Shown here: positions 8,109 to 16,591 of the stretch, one piece after another | Layout of the letters: every line of letters begins with the position of its first letter | Position numbering within the stretch: the first letter of the stretch is position 1 | Assembly (NCBI RefSeq): GCF_014138045.1 | Contig: NZ_JACGXA010000001.1 | Coordinates: 2,217,001 to 2,281,000, forward strand | DNA length: 64,000 bases | From: Nocardioides ginsengisegetis | GTDB taxonomy: Bacteria; Actinomycetota; Actinomycetes; Propionibacteriales; Nocardioidaceae | Reading direction: 5' to 3' | Translations under genes and position numbers: made by a program | Notes under the pieces: generated by a model | Told to the model about the DNA's origin: nothing | What the model saw: the letters and a program-made list of their open reading frames with translations, nothing else | Databases searched by the model: none

Positions 8109-9590
8109 ATGCAGCACCCCACGCAGTCCGGCCCCACGCGGCCGGGCCCCGCGAAGCAGGCTCCGCGCGTCGGCGTCCTCGTCGTCGCCTACAACGCCGC
8201 CGGCACGCTGGCCGAGACGTTGTCGCGGCTGCCCGCGTCGTTCGCCGAGACCGTCGACCACGTGCTCGTGTGCGACGACGCCAGCTCCGACGACACCTAC
8301 GAGGTCGGCCTGCGGTTCCAGAGCGGCTCGACGCTGCCGCTGACCGTCGTCCGCCACCAGGAGAACCTCGGCTACGGCGGCAACCAGAAGGCCGGCTACG
8401 CCTGGGCGATCGAGCACGGACTCGACATCGTGGTGCTGCTGCACGGCGACGGCCAGTACGCCCCCGAGCGGATCGAGGACCTGGTCGCGCCCCTGGCCAA
8501 CGGTGACGCCGACGCGGTCTTCGGCTCCCGGATGATGGAGCGCGGCCGCGCCCTCGAGGGCGGCATGCCGATGTACAAGTTCGTCGGCAACAAGATCCTC
8601 ACGAGCTTCCAGAACAAGCTGACCGGCCTGCAGCTGACCGAGTGGCACAGCGGCTACCGCGCCTACCGCGTCGACGCGCTCGCCGACCTCGACCTCGCGT
8701 CGTACACCGACGCCTTCGACTTCGACACCGAGATCATCCTGGGCCTGCACGCCCAGGGGAAGCGCATCGTCGAGGTGCCGATCCCGACCTACTACGGCGA
8801 CGAGATCTGCTACGTCAACGGCATGAAGTACGCCAAGGACGTCAGCGTCGACGTGGTGAAGTTCCGGATGCGGCGGATGGGCTTCGGCGAGACCGCGACG
8901 GCCGGTCCGGACCTCGACGCCTACGAGCTCAAGCCCTCCGAGCACTCCTCCCACGGCGTGCTGCTGCGCTGGCTCTCGGCGGTCGCGCCGTCGCGGGTGC
9001 TGGACGTCGGTTGCTCCGACGGCCAGTTCGCCGCGCTCGCCGGCGCCTATGGGCACCGCGTCACCGGCGTCGACCTGGTCAAGCACGAGGGCGTCGCGGG
9101 GCGCGTCGAGCACTTCGTGGAGGCCGACCTCAACGCCGGCCTGCCCGCCGACGCCGGCACCGGCTACCGCGTCGTGGTCGCGGGCGACGTGCTCGAGCAC
9201 GTCGTCGACCCGCAGCGGCTGCTCACCGACATCGCCGGCCGGCTGGCCGACGACGGCGAGGTGCTGGTCTCGGTGCCCAACTTCGGCCACTGGTACCCCC
9301 GCGCCCGCGCGGCGACCGGCACCTTCGACTACGACCAGCGCGGCCCGCTCGACCACGGCCACGTCCGGTTCTTCACCCGCAAGAGCTTCGAGCGGCTGAT
9401 CGCCCAGTGCGGCCTGCGGATCGTCGAGCGCGAGACCGTCGGGTCGCCGTTCGACATCCTCGAGCGCGGCGCCGCCAGCGACCGCGCGGCCCGGATCGCC
9501 GGTAGGGTCGCGGTCGCCGACCGGGCGGCCACGCGCATGTGGCCGACCCTGTTCGGCTACCAGTTCCTCTACCGCCTGGAGCGCGCTTGA
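8109..9590 (+). CDS. GT2 glycosyltransferase fused to a SAM methyltransferase
   Basis: The 493-residue product joins two enzymes. Residues about 15-240 are a family 2 glycosyltransferase of the GtrB/dolichol-phosphate mannosyltransferase kind (VGVLVVAYNAAGTL, CDDASSDDT, LHGDGQYAPE, FGSRM, WHSGYRAY). Residues about 290-480 are a class I methyltransferase with motif I VLDVGCSDGQF and AGDVLEHVVDPQ. The GT half normally moves a sugar from a nucleotide donor to a polyprenyl phosphate or glycan acceptor; the methyltransferase half probably methylates the same product or acceptor. The ATG at 8109 has AGGGAG 6-7 nt upstream. The stop overlaps the next start (TTGA), suggesting translational coupling. 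Confidence 0.88.
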   Translation: MQHPTQSGPTRPGPAKQAPRVGVLVVAYNAAGTLAETLSRLPASFAETVDHVLVCDDASSDDTYEVGLRFQSGSTLPLTVVRHQENLGYGGNQKAGYAWAIEHGLDIVVLLHGDGQYAPERIEDLVAPLANGDADAVFGSRMMERGRALEGGMPMYKFVGNKILTSFQNKLTGLQLTEWHSGYRAYRVDALADLDLASYTDAFDFDTEIILGLHAQGKRIVEVPIPTYYGDEICYVNGMKYAKDVSVDVVKFRMRRMGFGETATAGPDLDAYELKPSEHSSHGVLLRWLSAVAPSRVLDVGCSDGQFAALAGAYGHRVTGVDLVKHEGVAGRVEHFVEADLNAGLPADAGTGYRVVVAGDVLEHVVDPQRLLTDIAGRLADDGEVLVSVPNFGHWYPRARAATGTFDYDQRGPLDHGHVRFFTRKSFERLIAQCGLRIVERETVGSPFDILERGAASDRAARIAGRVAVADRAATRMWPTLFGYQFLYRLERA

Positions 9591-11593
9591 GCCCTGACGT
9601 GGCTGCCCGGCGGCGCACGGTCGCGACCGCCTCGGGTGTCACCGTCGGTGCCGCTGCCTACCTCCTGACGCTGCTCGACTGGGGCACCAGCCTCACCCGC
9701 CGGGCGAGCGGGCTGGGCTACGCCTCGAACTTCTTCGACATCCAGGCGCGGGCGCTGATGGCAGGCCACCTCTGGGTGCCCGACGACAGCCTGTCGATCG
9801 AGGGCTTCGTGCTGCGCGGCCACGAGTACATGTACTTCGGGCCCTGGCCGGCGATCCTGCGGATGCCGGTGCTCGCGACCACCCACGAGTACGACGGCCG
9901 GCTGACGCTGCTGTCGATGGCGCTCGCCTTCGTGGTGCTCGCGGTCGTGACCACCCGGCTGGTCTGGCTGGTGCGCGACCTGATGTGCGGCCAGGAGGAT
10001 CTCACCCGGCTGGAGGCCGGGTCGATCGCGGTCTTCCTCGCGCTGGCCCTGGGCGGCACCACCCTGACCTACGACGCCTCGCTGCCCTGGGTCTACCACG
10101 AGGTCTACGCGTGGGCCGTGCCGTTCGTGCTCGGCGCGATGTACTGGATGCTCCGGGTGTTGCGCTCCCCCGACCCCGCCGCGATCGGCTGGCTGCTCGC
10201 CTTCGACCTCGGCGCTGTCATGACCCGCACAACGGGCGGCTTCGCGGTCTGCCTCGCCACGGCCGGGGTCGGCGCCTGGCTGCTGTCCGGCCGGGTGCAC
10301 CGGCTGCGGCGCCGGTCCGGCTGGGCCGTCGTGGTCGCGGGCGTGCTGCCGGTCCTGGCCGGTGTGGCCCTCAACTACGCGAAGTTCCGCAACCCCTACC
10401 TCTTCCCGCTCGAGGACCAGGTGTGGACCTCGCTCAACGCGCACCGCCGCGAGGCGCTCGCGGTCAACGGCGGGACGATCACGGGGCTGCAGTTCTTCCC
10501 GACCGCGTTCATGGCCTACTTCCGCCTCGACGGCATCCGCTTCACCGACTACTTCCCCTTCGTCACCACGCCGCCCCACCCGGCCCGCGCCTACGACGGG
10601 GCCTTCCTCGACCAGAGCTACCGCACCGGCAGCGTCACCGCCTTCATGCCGTGGCTGCTCGCCCTGACGGTGCTGTCGGTGCCGGTGCTGTTCCGCCCGG
10701 GGGTCGACCTGCCGCGCCGGATGCTCCGGCTCCCCCTCGTCGCCGGCGTGCTCGTCACCGGCGGCGTCATGGCCTACGGCTACTTCGCCTTCCGCTACAC
10801 CTGCGAGTTCGTGCCCGCGCTGGTGCTGGGCGGCGCCGTCGGCACGGTCGCGCTCACCCACTGGCTGCGGGGGCGGCGCCTGCTGCTCGGCACGTTTGTC
10901 GGGCTGGCTGCGCTGGCCACGCTGTTCTCCACCGGGGCGGCGATGCTGACCGGCTACGCCGCGGCCGCGACGACGTACGGCGGACCGCGGCTCGCGTCGT
11001 ACCTCGACCTCCAGCACCGGCTCACCCCCGAAGCCCAGCGGGCGCTGGTCACCCACGGCACGGGGCTGCCCGAGCAGGGACGGACCGACGAGATCTACGT
11101 GCAGGGCGACTGCGACGCGCTCTACCTCGCCACGGGCGAGGACGCGACGCCGTGGCTGCTCGTCGAGCGGCGCAGCCTCGTCGTCTCGGTCACGGTCAGC
11201 CGGTCCGCCGACGCCACCCGCGTGCTGCTGGCGCGGGTGGGCACCCAGATCCCCAGCACCGTGTGGATCCAGACCGACGGCGACGGCCGGGCGCGGCTGC
11301 TGCTCGTCACCCGCTACGGCAGCCAGCCCGGGCAGTGGTTCGACATCCTCAACCCCGGCAGCATCCGGGTCGGCATCCTCGACCGCGCCGAGCTCGGCTA
11401 CGCCGAGGTCAGCTCGACGCCCGGCGGCCAGGTCGGCTACGTGCCGTCCTCGGAGTACGACGAGGACTGGATCACCCACCCCATCGACATCACCCCGGTG
11501 GTCGACACCGCCGCCGCAGCCGCCCGGGGCATCGGCGTCAGCGTCGAGCGCGGGCTCGCGCCGCCGGTGTGCACCGAGCTGACGGGCGGCTGA
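9587..11593 (+). CDS. Large polytopic membrane protein, GT-C-like, function unknown
   Basis: About 668 residues with roughly ten to twelve hydrophobic segments in the first 480 residues and a soluble C-terminal domain of about 180 residues. An acidic residue follows the first helix (SNFFDIQARALMAGHLWVP), and YMYFGPWPAILRMPV comes next; this resembles the first extracytoplasmic loop of GT-C glycosyltransferases, but I cannot name a family with confidence. The start is TTG at 9587 in a TTGA overlap with the preceding stop; a GTG at 9599 is an alternative. It is followed 1 bp later by the GT4 gene, so the three form an operon. Confidence 0.7.
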   Translation: MSPDVAARRRTVATASGVTVGAAAYLLTLLDWGTSLTRRASGLGYASNFFDIQARALMAGHLWVPDDSLSIEGFVLRGHEYMYFGPWPAILRMPVLATTHEYDGRLTLLSMALAFVVLAVVTTRLVWLVRDLMCGQEDLTRLEAGSIAVFLALALGGTTLTYDASLPWVYHEVYAWAVPFVLGAMYWMLRVLRSPDPAAIGWLLAFDLGAVMTRTTGGFAVCLATAGVGAWLLSGRVHRLRRRSGWAVVVAGVLPVLAGVALNYAKFRNPYLFPLEDQVWTSLNAHRREALAVNGGTITGLQFFPTAFMAYFRLDGIRFTDYFPFVTTPPHPARAYDGAFLDQSYRTGSVTAFMPWLLALTVLSVPVLFRPGVDLPRRMLRLPLVAGVLVTGGVMAYGYFAFRYTCEFVPALVLGGAVGTVALTHWLRGRRLLLGTFVGLAALATLFSTGAAMLTGYAAAATTYGGPRLASYLDLQHRLTPEAQRALVTHGTGLPEQGRTDEIYVQGDCDALYLATGEDATPWLLVERRSLVVSVTVSRSADATRVLLARVGTQIPSTVWIQTDGDGRARLLLVTRYGSQPGQWFDILNPGSIRVGILDRAELGYAEVSSTPGGQVGYVPSSEYDEDWITHPIDITPVVDTAAAAARGIGVSVERGLAPPVCTELTGG

Positions 11594-11594
11594 G

Positions 11595-12686
11595 GTGCGC
11601 GTCGCGTTCCTGACCTGGCGGGACTCCACCCACCCCGACGGCGGCGGGTCGGAGGTCTTCGTCGAGGAGGTCGCCCGCGAGCTGGTCCGGCGCGGGCACG
11701 CGGTGACGATGCTGTGCGCCCGGCACCCCGGCTCCGCGGCCCGGTCCTCGCTCGACGGCGTCCAGATCGTGCGGCTCGGCGGCCGGCTCACCGTCTACCT
11801 CCGCGGGCTGCTGTGGCTGGCGACCCGCGGCCGGTCCTGCGACGTGGTCGTCGACGTCATCAACGGGCTCCCCTTCGGCGCGCCGCTCGTCCGGCGGCGC
11901 GGCCTGGTGGCGCTGGTCCACCACGTCCACCGCGAGCAGTGGCACATCATCTACCCCGGCTTCTGGGGCAACCTCGGCTGGTTCGTGGAGCGTCGCGTCA
12001 CGCCGTGGCTCTACCGCCGGCACCCGCACCTGACCGTCTCGCAGGCCTCCCTGGACGACCTCGCCTCGATCGGCATCCCGCGGTCGTCCCTGACCGTGGT
12101 CCGCAACGGGATCTCGGCCGCCCCGGCCGGCGCCACCCGGTCGGCCACGCCCCGCGTGTCGGTGCTGGCGCGGCTGGTGCCGCACAAGCAGGTCGAGCAC
12201 GCCTTCGCGGCGATCGACGTACTGCGCCCGGAGGTGGAGGGCCTGCACCTCGACGTGATCGGCGAGGGCTGGTGGCACGAGGAGCTCCTCGCGGAGGTGC
12301 GCCGGCTCGGACTGGAGGACGCCGTCACGTTCCACGGCCACGTCGACGCGGCGACCCGCGACCGGCTGCTCGGGGAGTCGTGGCTGATGGTGCTGCCCTC
12401 GGTCAAGGAGGGTTGGGGGCTGGCGGTCCTGGAGGCCGCCGTGCAGGGCACGCCCACCGTCGCCTACCGGTACGCCGGCGGCACGGCCGAGTCGGTCGTG
12501 GACGGGTGCACGGGACTGCTGGCCGACGACCTCGACGGCCTGGTGGCGCACGTGCGGACGCTGCTCACCGACGCGGAGCTGCGGGAGCGGCTGGGGCGCC
12601 GGGCGGCCGAGCGCGCGGCGGAGTTCTCGTGGTCAGGGACGACCGACGTGGTGGAGAAGGTGCTGCGCGAGGCGCAGCGGACCTGA
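11595..12686 (+). CDS. GT4-type glycosyltransferase
   Basis: The 363-residue GT-B fold enzyme starts with MRVAFLTWRDSTHPDGGGSE, the N-terminal Rossmann half. It has the donor-binding C-terminal half with VSVLARLVPHKQ, VIGEGWW, the EGWGLAVLEAAVQGTPTVAY Glu motif, and GLLADD. It likely adds a sugar from a nucleotide sugar to a lipid-linked or membrane glycan on the cytoplasmic side. The GTG at 11595 is 1 bp after the preceding stop. The donor and acceptor cannot be read. Confidence 0.88.
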   Translation: MRVAFLTWRDSTHPDGGGSEVFVEEVARELVRRGHAVTMLCARHPGSAARSSLDGVQIVRLGGRLTVYLRGLLWLATRGRSCDVVVDVINGLPFGAPLVRRRGLVALVHHVHREQWHIIYPGFWGNLGWFVERRVTPWLYRRHPHLTVSQASLDDLASIGIPRSSLTVVRNGISAAPAGATRSATPRVSVLARLVPHKQVEHAFAAIDVLRPEVEGLHLDVIGEGWWHEELLAEVRRLGLEDAVTFHGHVDAATRDRLLGESWLMVLPSVKEGWGLAVLEAAVQGTPTVAYRYAGGTAESVVDGCTGLLADDLDGLVAHVRTLLTDAELRERLGRRAAERAAEFSWSGTTDVVEKVLREAQRT

Positions 12687-12697
12687 TCAGTCCGGCG

Positions 12698-12847
12698 TCA
12701 GGACTGGTCGCCGTAGACCATGATCGGCTGGCTGGCCGGGTTGGTGGAGGGCGCCTTGGTCTGCGAGTACACCACGCCGTACATCGTCACGGACGCGGTC
12801 AAGCCACCCGCGATGGCGGGCAACAGGAACTTCAGCAGCAGCGGCAC
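12698..12847 (-). CDS. DUF2613-like small membrane protein (49 aa)
   Basis: A 49-residue frame starts at GTG 12847 with a good GGGAGG site 6 nt upstream. The product has one hydrophobic helix (about residues 3-27) and ends PIMVYGDQS. Single helix, short polar tail and the terminal YGD/YGN motif resemble DUF2613, an actinobacterial small exported family that in mycobacteria sits beside aftD. Here too it directly follows an AftD-like gene (33 bp gap), which strengthens the call. It probably assists or stabilises the membrane glycosyltransferase; this is inference. The gene is below the size limit of most ORF callers. Confidence 0.72.
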   Translation of the reverse strand: MPLLLKFLLPAIAGGLTASVTMYGVVYSQTKAPSTNPASQPIMVYGDQS

Positions 12848-12880
12848 GGTGCCTCCCTCTCTCTGGCGTGGCAGAGCGTA

Positions 12881-14548
12881 TCAGGGCAACCCGCGTTCCA
12901 CGGGTTCTTCGTGACCCACCCGACGACGCGCCAGGGCAGCGCCGAGACCGACGAGGACCGCCAGGAGCGCGAGGGCGTCGACGAGCCCGACGAGCACCCG
13001 GTCCTCGACCGAGGCACCGGGCGGTGCGACGGCGCCGTGGACGCGGTAGAGCGCGACCTGCTCGTCCCGGTAGACCGCGTCCAGCCCGCCGAGCTCGAGC
13101 CGGCTCGACTCGGGGTCGTCGAGGTAGACCAGCACCCAGGTGACGTCGTGGGCGGTCGTGAGGTCGGGCTGGTCCGGACCCTCCCCGTCGATGCGTGTGT
13201 CGCCGACCTGGAGGTCGGTCGAGACCAGGACGGGACGGTCGAACCAGCGCAGCGCGGGGTCGGAGGAGCTCAGCCCGTTGCCCCAGGCGAAGACGCGGTA
13301 GGAGCGCCACGGGAGCGTGACGACGCTGGCACCGGGCGGTCCGGCATCCATGAGCGCGCCCACCTCGTCGAAGCCCGCGGGGTAGTCGACGGGCCGCACG
13401 GTGTCCCAGGTCAGGCCCGGGCCGTCGGGCACCAGCGCGACGGGCAGGGGCACCGCGAGCAGGGCGACGGCGAGCACCACCTCGGGCCCGTGGGCGCGCA
13501 CGGCGGCGACGGCGCGGTCGACCGCGACGCCGAAGGCCGCGGCGACGAGGACGACGAAGGGCGCGAGGAACTTCTGGCTGTCCCGCAGCAGCCCGGCTCC
13601 GGGCACGGTGTCGACGAGCCAGCGGACGACGTCGTCGCCCCCGGGGACGCTCGAGGCGAACGCCAGCAGCAGCCCCACGCCGCCGAGCGCGGCCAGGCGA
13701 TGCACGTCGGGCACCCGGCGCGCACCGATGGCGAGGACGGCCACCACCAGCACCGCCGTGACGGTCGACCACCACGAGTCGCGGGTGGCCGGCACGCTCA
13801 GTGCGTCCCAGATGCCGCCGAGGCCCACCAGCGCGGTCAGCACTCCCCCGGGACCCTCCGCCCCGGCGGAGAACGCGTCGACCCCGGCCGGGTCGGACGT
13901 GCCGCCACCCGGACCGAGCAGCGACGGGACGAGCCAGGTCAGGTTGAGGAGCACGCCGACGCCGACCAGCCACCAGGTGCGGCGGGCACGACGGGCGCCG
14001 GCCACCAGGGCGACCACGGCGCCGAGGGCGCCGCCGGTCGGGGTGAGGGCGGCGAGGCCCAGCCAGGCGGTCACGGCGCCCAGGTCGCGCGGGCCGCCGC
14101 CCTCGCGGAAGCGCCGGGCCGCCATCACCAGCCACGGGAGGGCGGCGTACGCCGCGAGCAGGGCCCACTGCCCCAGCGCGAGCCGCTCCACGACGTACGG
14201 GTTCCAGACGGCGAAGCCGCCCGCGGCGAGCCGGCCGACGGTGCCGAGCTCGCGGACCAGGCGATGCGTGCCCCAGCCCGCGGTCGCGAGGACGAGCGGC
14301 AGGACGAGCCGGGCCAGCACTCCCCCGTCGACGACCTTCGTCAGCAGCGAGACCACCGCGTCGAGCGGCACCGCCCGCGGCGCCGCGTGGCCGAGGCCCA
14401 CCGAGGCGTCGGTCCACGGCTGGTGCGGGACGAACACCAGGTCGCGCGCCAGCGGATAGCCGCCGTGGGTGAGCAGCGGCAGGGTGAGCACGACGGCGAG
14501 CAGCAGGGGCCACGCGTCGAGCGCGAGATCCCGGGGCCGTCGACGCAT
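12881..14548 (-). CDS. AftD-like membrane glycosyltransferase (GT-C), compact form
   Basis: The 555-residue protein has about ten transmembrane helices then an extracytoplasmic domain (about 370-500) and a final helix. The early loop GGYPLARDLVFVPHQPW and the segment FAVWNPYVVERLALGQWALL are close to the N-terminal part of actinobacterial AftD (alpha-(1->3)-arabinofuranosyltransferase, DUF3367). Mycobacterial AftD is about 1400 residues, so this is a much shorter relative lacking the large carbohydrate-binding C-terminus. It probably uses a polyprenyl-phosphate sugar outside the membrane. The ATG at 14548 is 11 bp from the divergent methyltransferase start; a -10 TAGGGT sits 6 nt upstream. 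Donor identity is not known. Confidence 0.68.
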   Translation of the reverse strand: MRRRPRDLALDAWPLLLAVVLTLPLLTHGGYPLARDLVFVPHQPWTDASVGLGHAAPRAVPLDAVVSLLTKVVDGGVLARLVLPLVLATAGWGTHRLVRELGTVGRLAAGGFAVWNPYVVERLALGQWALLAAYAALPWLVMAARRFREGGGPRDLGAVTAWLGLAALTPTGGALGAVVALVAGARRARRTWWLVGVGVLLNLTWLVPSLLGPGGGTSDPAGVDAFSAGAEGPGGVLTALVGLGGIWDALSVPATRDSWWSTVTAVLVVAVLAIGARRVPDVHRLAALGGVGLLLAFASSVPGGDDVVRWLVDTVPGAGLLRDSQKFLAPFVVLVAAAFGVAVDRAVAAVRAHGPEVVLAVALLAVPLPVALVPDGPGLTWDTVRPVDYPAGFDEVGALMDAGPPGASVVTLPWRSYRVFAWGNGLSSSDPALRWFDRPVLVSTDLQVGDTRIDGEGPDQPDLTTAHDVTWVLVYLDDPESSRLELGGLDAVYRDEQVALYRVHGAVAPPGASVEDRVLVGLVDALALLAVLVGLGAALARRRVGHEEPVERGLP

Positions 14549-14562
14549 AGGCTCACCCTATG
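14546..14562. promoter_or_regulatory. Divergent double leaderless promoter
   Basis: The 17-bp CATAGGCTCACCCTATG holds both start codons and both -10 hexamers. Rightward: TAGGCT (14548-14553), 6 nt, ATG 14560. Leftward: TAGGGT (14560-14555), 6 nt, ATG 14548. Each hexamer begins on the base paired to the A of the opposite start codon. Confidence 0.6.
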
Positions 14563-15258
14563 GCCGTCACTCCCCGCCCCGTCGGCGACTTCGAGGCGAT
14601 CCCCGGCTGGCTGACACCCGACCAGGCGGCGCTCCTGCGCGAGGCCGCGTCGCAGGTGCCCGCGGGCGGCGTCGCCGTCGAGATCGGCAGCCACCACGGC
14701 CGGTCGGCGGTCGTGCTCGCCGCCGCGCTCCCCGTGGGAGCGCGGCTGGTCGCGGTCGACCCGTTCCCCTCCGACTGGCGGTACGGCGCCCCCGGCACCG
14801 AGCAGTCCTTCCGCGCCAACCTGGCCCGGGCCGGGGTGGCCGGCCGGGTCGACGTCCGGGTCGCCACGAGCGCCGACGTCCGCCGGGACTGGACCGGGCC
14901 CCTCGACCTCGTCTACGTCGACGGCAAGCACGACCACTGGACGGTCCGCGACGACCTGCACTGGGCCCACCACGTCACCCCCGGGGGCTGGGTGCTGGTC
15001 CACGACGCGTTCTCCTCCCTCGGCGTCACGACCGCGTTGCTGCGTGACGTCCTGCCGTCGCGGTCGCTGCGCTACGCCGGGCGCGTCGGGTCCCTGGCCC
15101 GACTGCAGGTCGCGCCGCCCTCGCGCCGCGACCGGCTCCGGATGCTGGCCGAGCTGCCGTGGTGGGTGCGCAACCTCGTGGTGAAGGTCCTCCTCAGGCT
15201 CCGGCTGCGCCCGCTGGCGCGCCTGCTCGGCCACGACGGCGCCGCCGACCCCTTCTGA
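14560..15258 (+). CDS. Class I SAM methyltransferase (Methyltransf_24-like)
   Basis: The 232-residue protein has GVAVEIGSHHGRSAVVLA as motif I, then LVAVDPFP and LDLVYVDGKHDHWTVRDDL, the pattern of the Methyltransf_24 family found in glycan and antibiotic loci. The acceptor is unknown. It begins with ATG at 14560, shares a 17-bp divergent promoter with the AftD-like gene, and lies 56 bp before the flippase gene. The C-terminus is basic and amphipathic (about residues 185-225), so peripheral membrane binding is possible. Confidence 0.8.
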   Translation: MAVTPRPVGDFEAIPGWLTPDQAALLREAASQVPAGGVAVEIGSHHGRSAVVLAAALPVGARLVAVDPFPSDWRYGAPGTEQSFRANLARAGVAGRVDVRVATSADVRRDWTGPLDLVYVDGKHDHWTVRDDLHWAHHVTPGGWVLVHDAFSSLGVTTALLRDVLPSRSLRYAGRVGSLARLQVAPPSRRDRLRMLAELPWWVRNLVVKVLLRLRLRPLARLLGHDGAADPF

Positions 15259-15302
15259 GGCATTGCAGGGTCTCCGGTCAGGTTCCGGACAGGGTGACCA
15301 TC

Positions 15303-15308
15303 TAGGCT
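15303..15308 (+). promoter_or_regulatory. -10 element TAGGCT of a leaderless promoter
   Basis: TAGGCT ends 6 nt before the GTG at 15315, the exact -12 to -7 placement for a transcript starting on the G of the flippase start codon. Confidence 0.5.
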
Positions 15309-15314
15309 CGAGTC

Positions 15315-16577
15315 GTGAGCACCATGACGGGGGAAGCACCCAGCCGTCTGCGCGGACTCCTCCGCGGCAGCGCCGGCATCGCGGTCGCGATGGCGGTGAT
15401 GAACGTCGCCACCTACGGCTTCCAGATGGTCGCGGCCCGGCTGATGGGGCCGAGCAACTACGGCGCCATCGCCGGCCTGATGGCCCTGCTCATGGTGATC
15501 GCCGTGCTCCAGCTCGGCCTGCAGGCCACCGCCGCCCGCCGCATCTCGGCGACGCCGGGCCACGTCGCCCAGATCGAGCAGGTCATCCTCGCGGTGACCT
15601 ACAAGGCCGCCTTCGTGCTCGGCGGCGTCATGCTGCTCGTCTCCCCCGCCGTGTGGGTGCTGCTCCGGCTCGACAGCATCGTCCCCGCGATCCTGCTCGC
15701 CGTCGCCGCCGTCCCGCTGACGATCATGGGCGGCCAGGCCGGCATCCTCCAGGGCGAGCGCCGCTGGCTGCCGCTGGCTGGCGTCTACATGGCCGTCGGA
15801 GTCCCGCGTCTGCTCATCGGCACGGCCTTCATCCTCTGGCGGCCGAGCGAGACCTCGGCGATGTTCGGCGTGATGGTCGGCCTGTTCGTGCCCGCCGTCA
15901 TCGGCTGGTGGGCGCTGCGCCACGGCCGCGACGAGGGCGAGACGAGCGAGGACCACCTCGCCCGGCCGATCGTCCGCGAGACGCTGATCAGCTCCCAGGC
16001 CCTGCTCGCCTTCTTCGTGCTGTCCAACCTCGACATCGTGGTCGCCCGCAACATCCTCGACGACCACAACGCCGGCCTCTACGCCGGCGGCCTGATCCTC
16101 ACCAAGGCCGTGCTGTTCCTGCCGCAGTTCGTGGTCGTGGTCGCCTTCCCGTCGATGTCGACGGTCGAGGAGCGGCGCCGGGCGCTCGTGCGCAGCCTCG
16201 CGGCAGTCGCGGTCATCGGTGTCGTCTGCACCCTCGGCGCCTGGCTGCTCTCGGGCATCGCCATGGTCTTCGTCGGCGGCGACGGCTACCTCGACATCGA
16301 GTCCGACCTGTGGCGGTTCGCGGTCATCGGCACGCTGCTCTCGATGCTGCAGCTGCTCGTCTACAGCGTGCTGGCGCGTCAGGGCACCCGGTCGGCGTAC
16401 GTCGTGTGGCTGGCCGTGCTGGGCCTGGTCGGCGCCAGCGCGTGGATCCACTCCCTGACCGGACTGATCCTGGCCGTCACCGTGGTCGACGGCGCGCTGT
16501 TCGTGCTGCTGCTGGCGCTCAGCCTGTGGCGGATGCGGCTGCCCGCCCCCGCCGCCCCGGCCGCTCCGCCCGTCTGA
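15315..16577 (+). CDS. MOP-family polysaccharide flippase (Wzx-like)
   Basis: The 420-residue integral membrane protein has about 12 predicted helices and the N-terminal GFQMVAARLMGPSNYGAIAG pattern of oligosaccharide flippases (Polysacc_synt family). It should move a lipid-linked saccharide from the inner to the outer leaflet of the membrane. With the neighbouring glycosyltransferases, methyltransferases and acyltransferase it completes an assembly route for a surface polysaccharide. GTG 15315 is preferred over ATG 15324 because the -10 hexamer is positioned for it. It ends 14 bp from polA, which is convergent. Confidence 0.88.
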   Translation: MSTMTGEAPSRLRGLLRGSAGIAVAMAVMNVATYGFQMVAARLMGPSNYGAIAGLMALLMVIAVLQLGLQATAARRISATPGHVAQIEQVILAVTYKAAFVLGGVMLLVSPAVWVLLRLDSIVPAILLAVAAVPLTIMGGQAGILQGERRWLPLAGVYMAVGVPRLLIGTAFILWRPSETSAMFGVMVGLFVPAVIGWWALRHGRDEGETSEDHLARPIVRETLISSQALLAFFVLSNLDIVVARNILDDHNAGLYAGGLILTKAVLFLPQFVVVVAFPSMSTVEERRRALVRSLAAVAVIGVVCTLGAWLLSGIAMVFVGGDGYLDIESDLWRFAVIGTLLSMLQLLVYSVLARQGTRSAYVVWLAVLGLVGASAWIHSLTGLILAVTVVDGALFVLLLALSLWRMRLPAPAAPAAPPV

Positions 16578-16591
16578 CCTGTCTGACCTGC

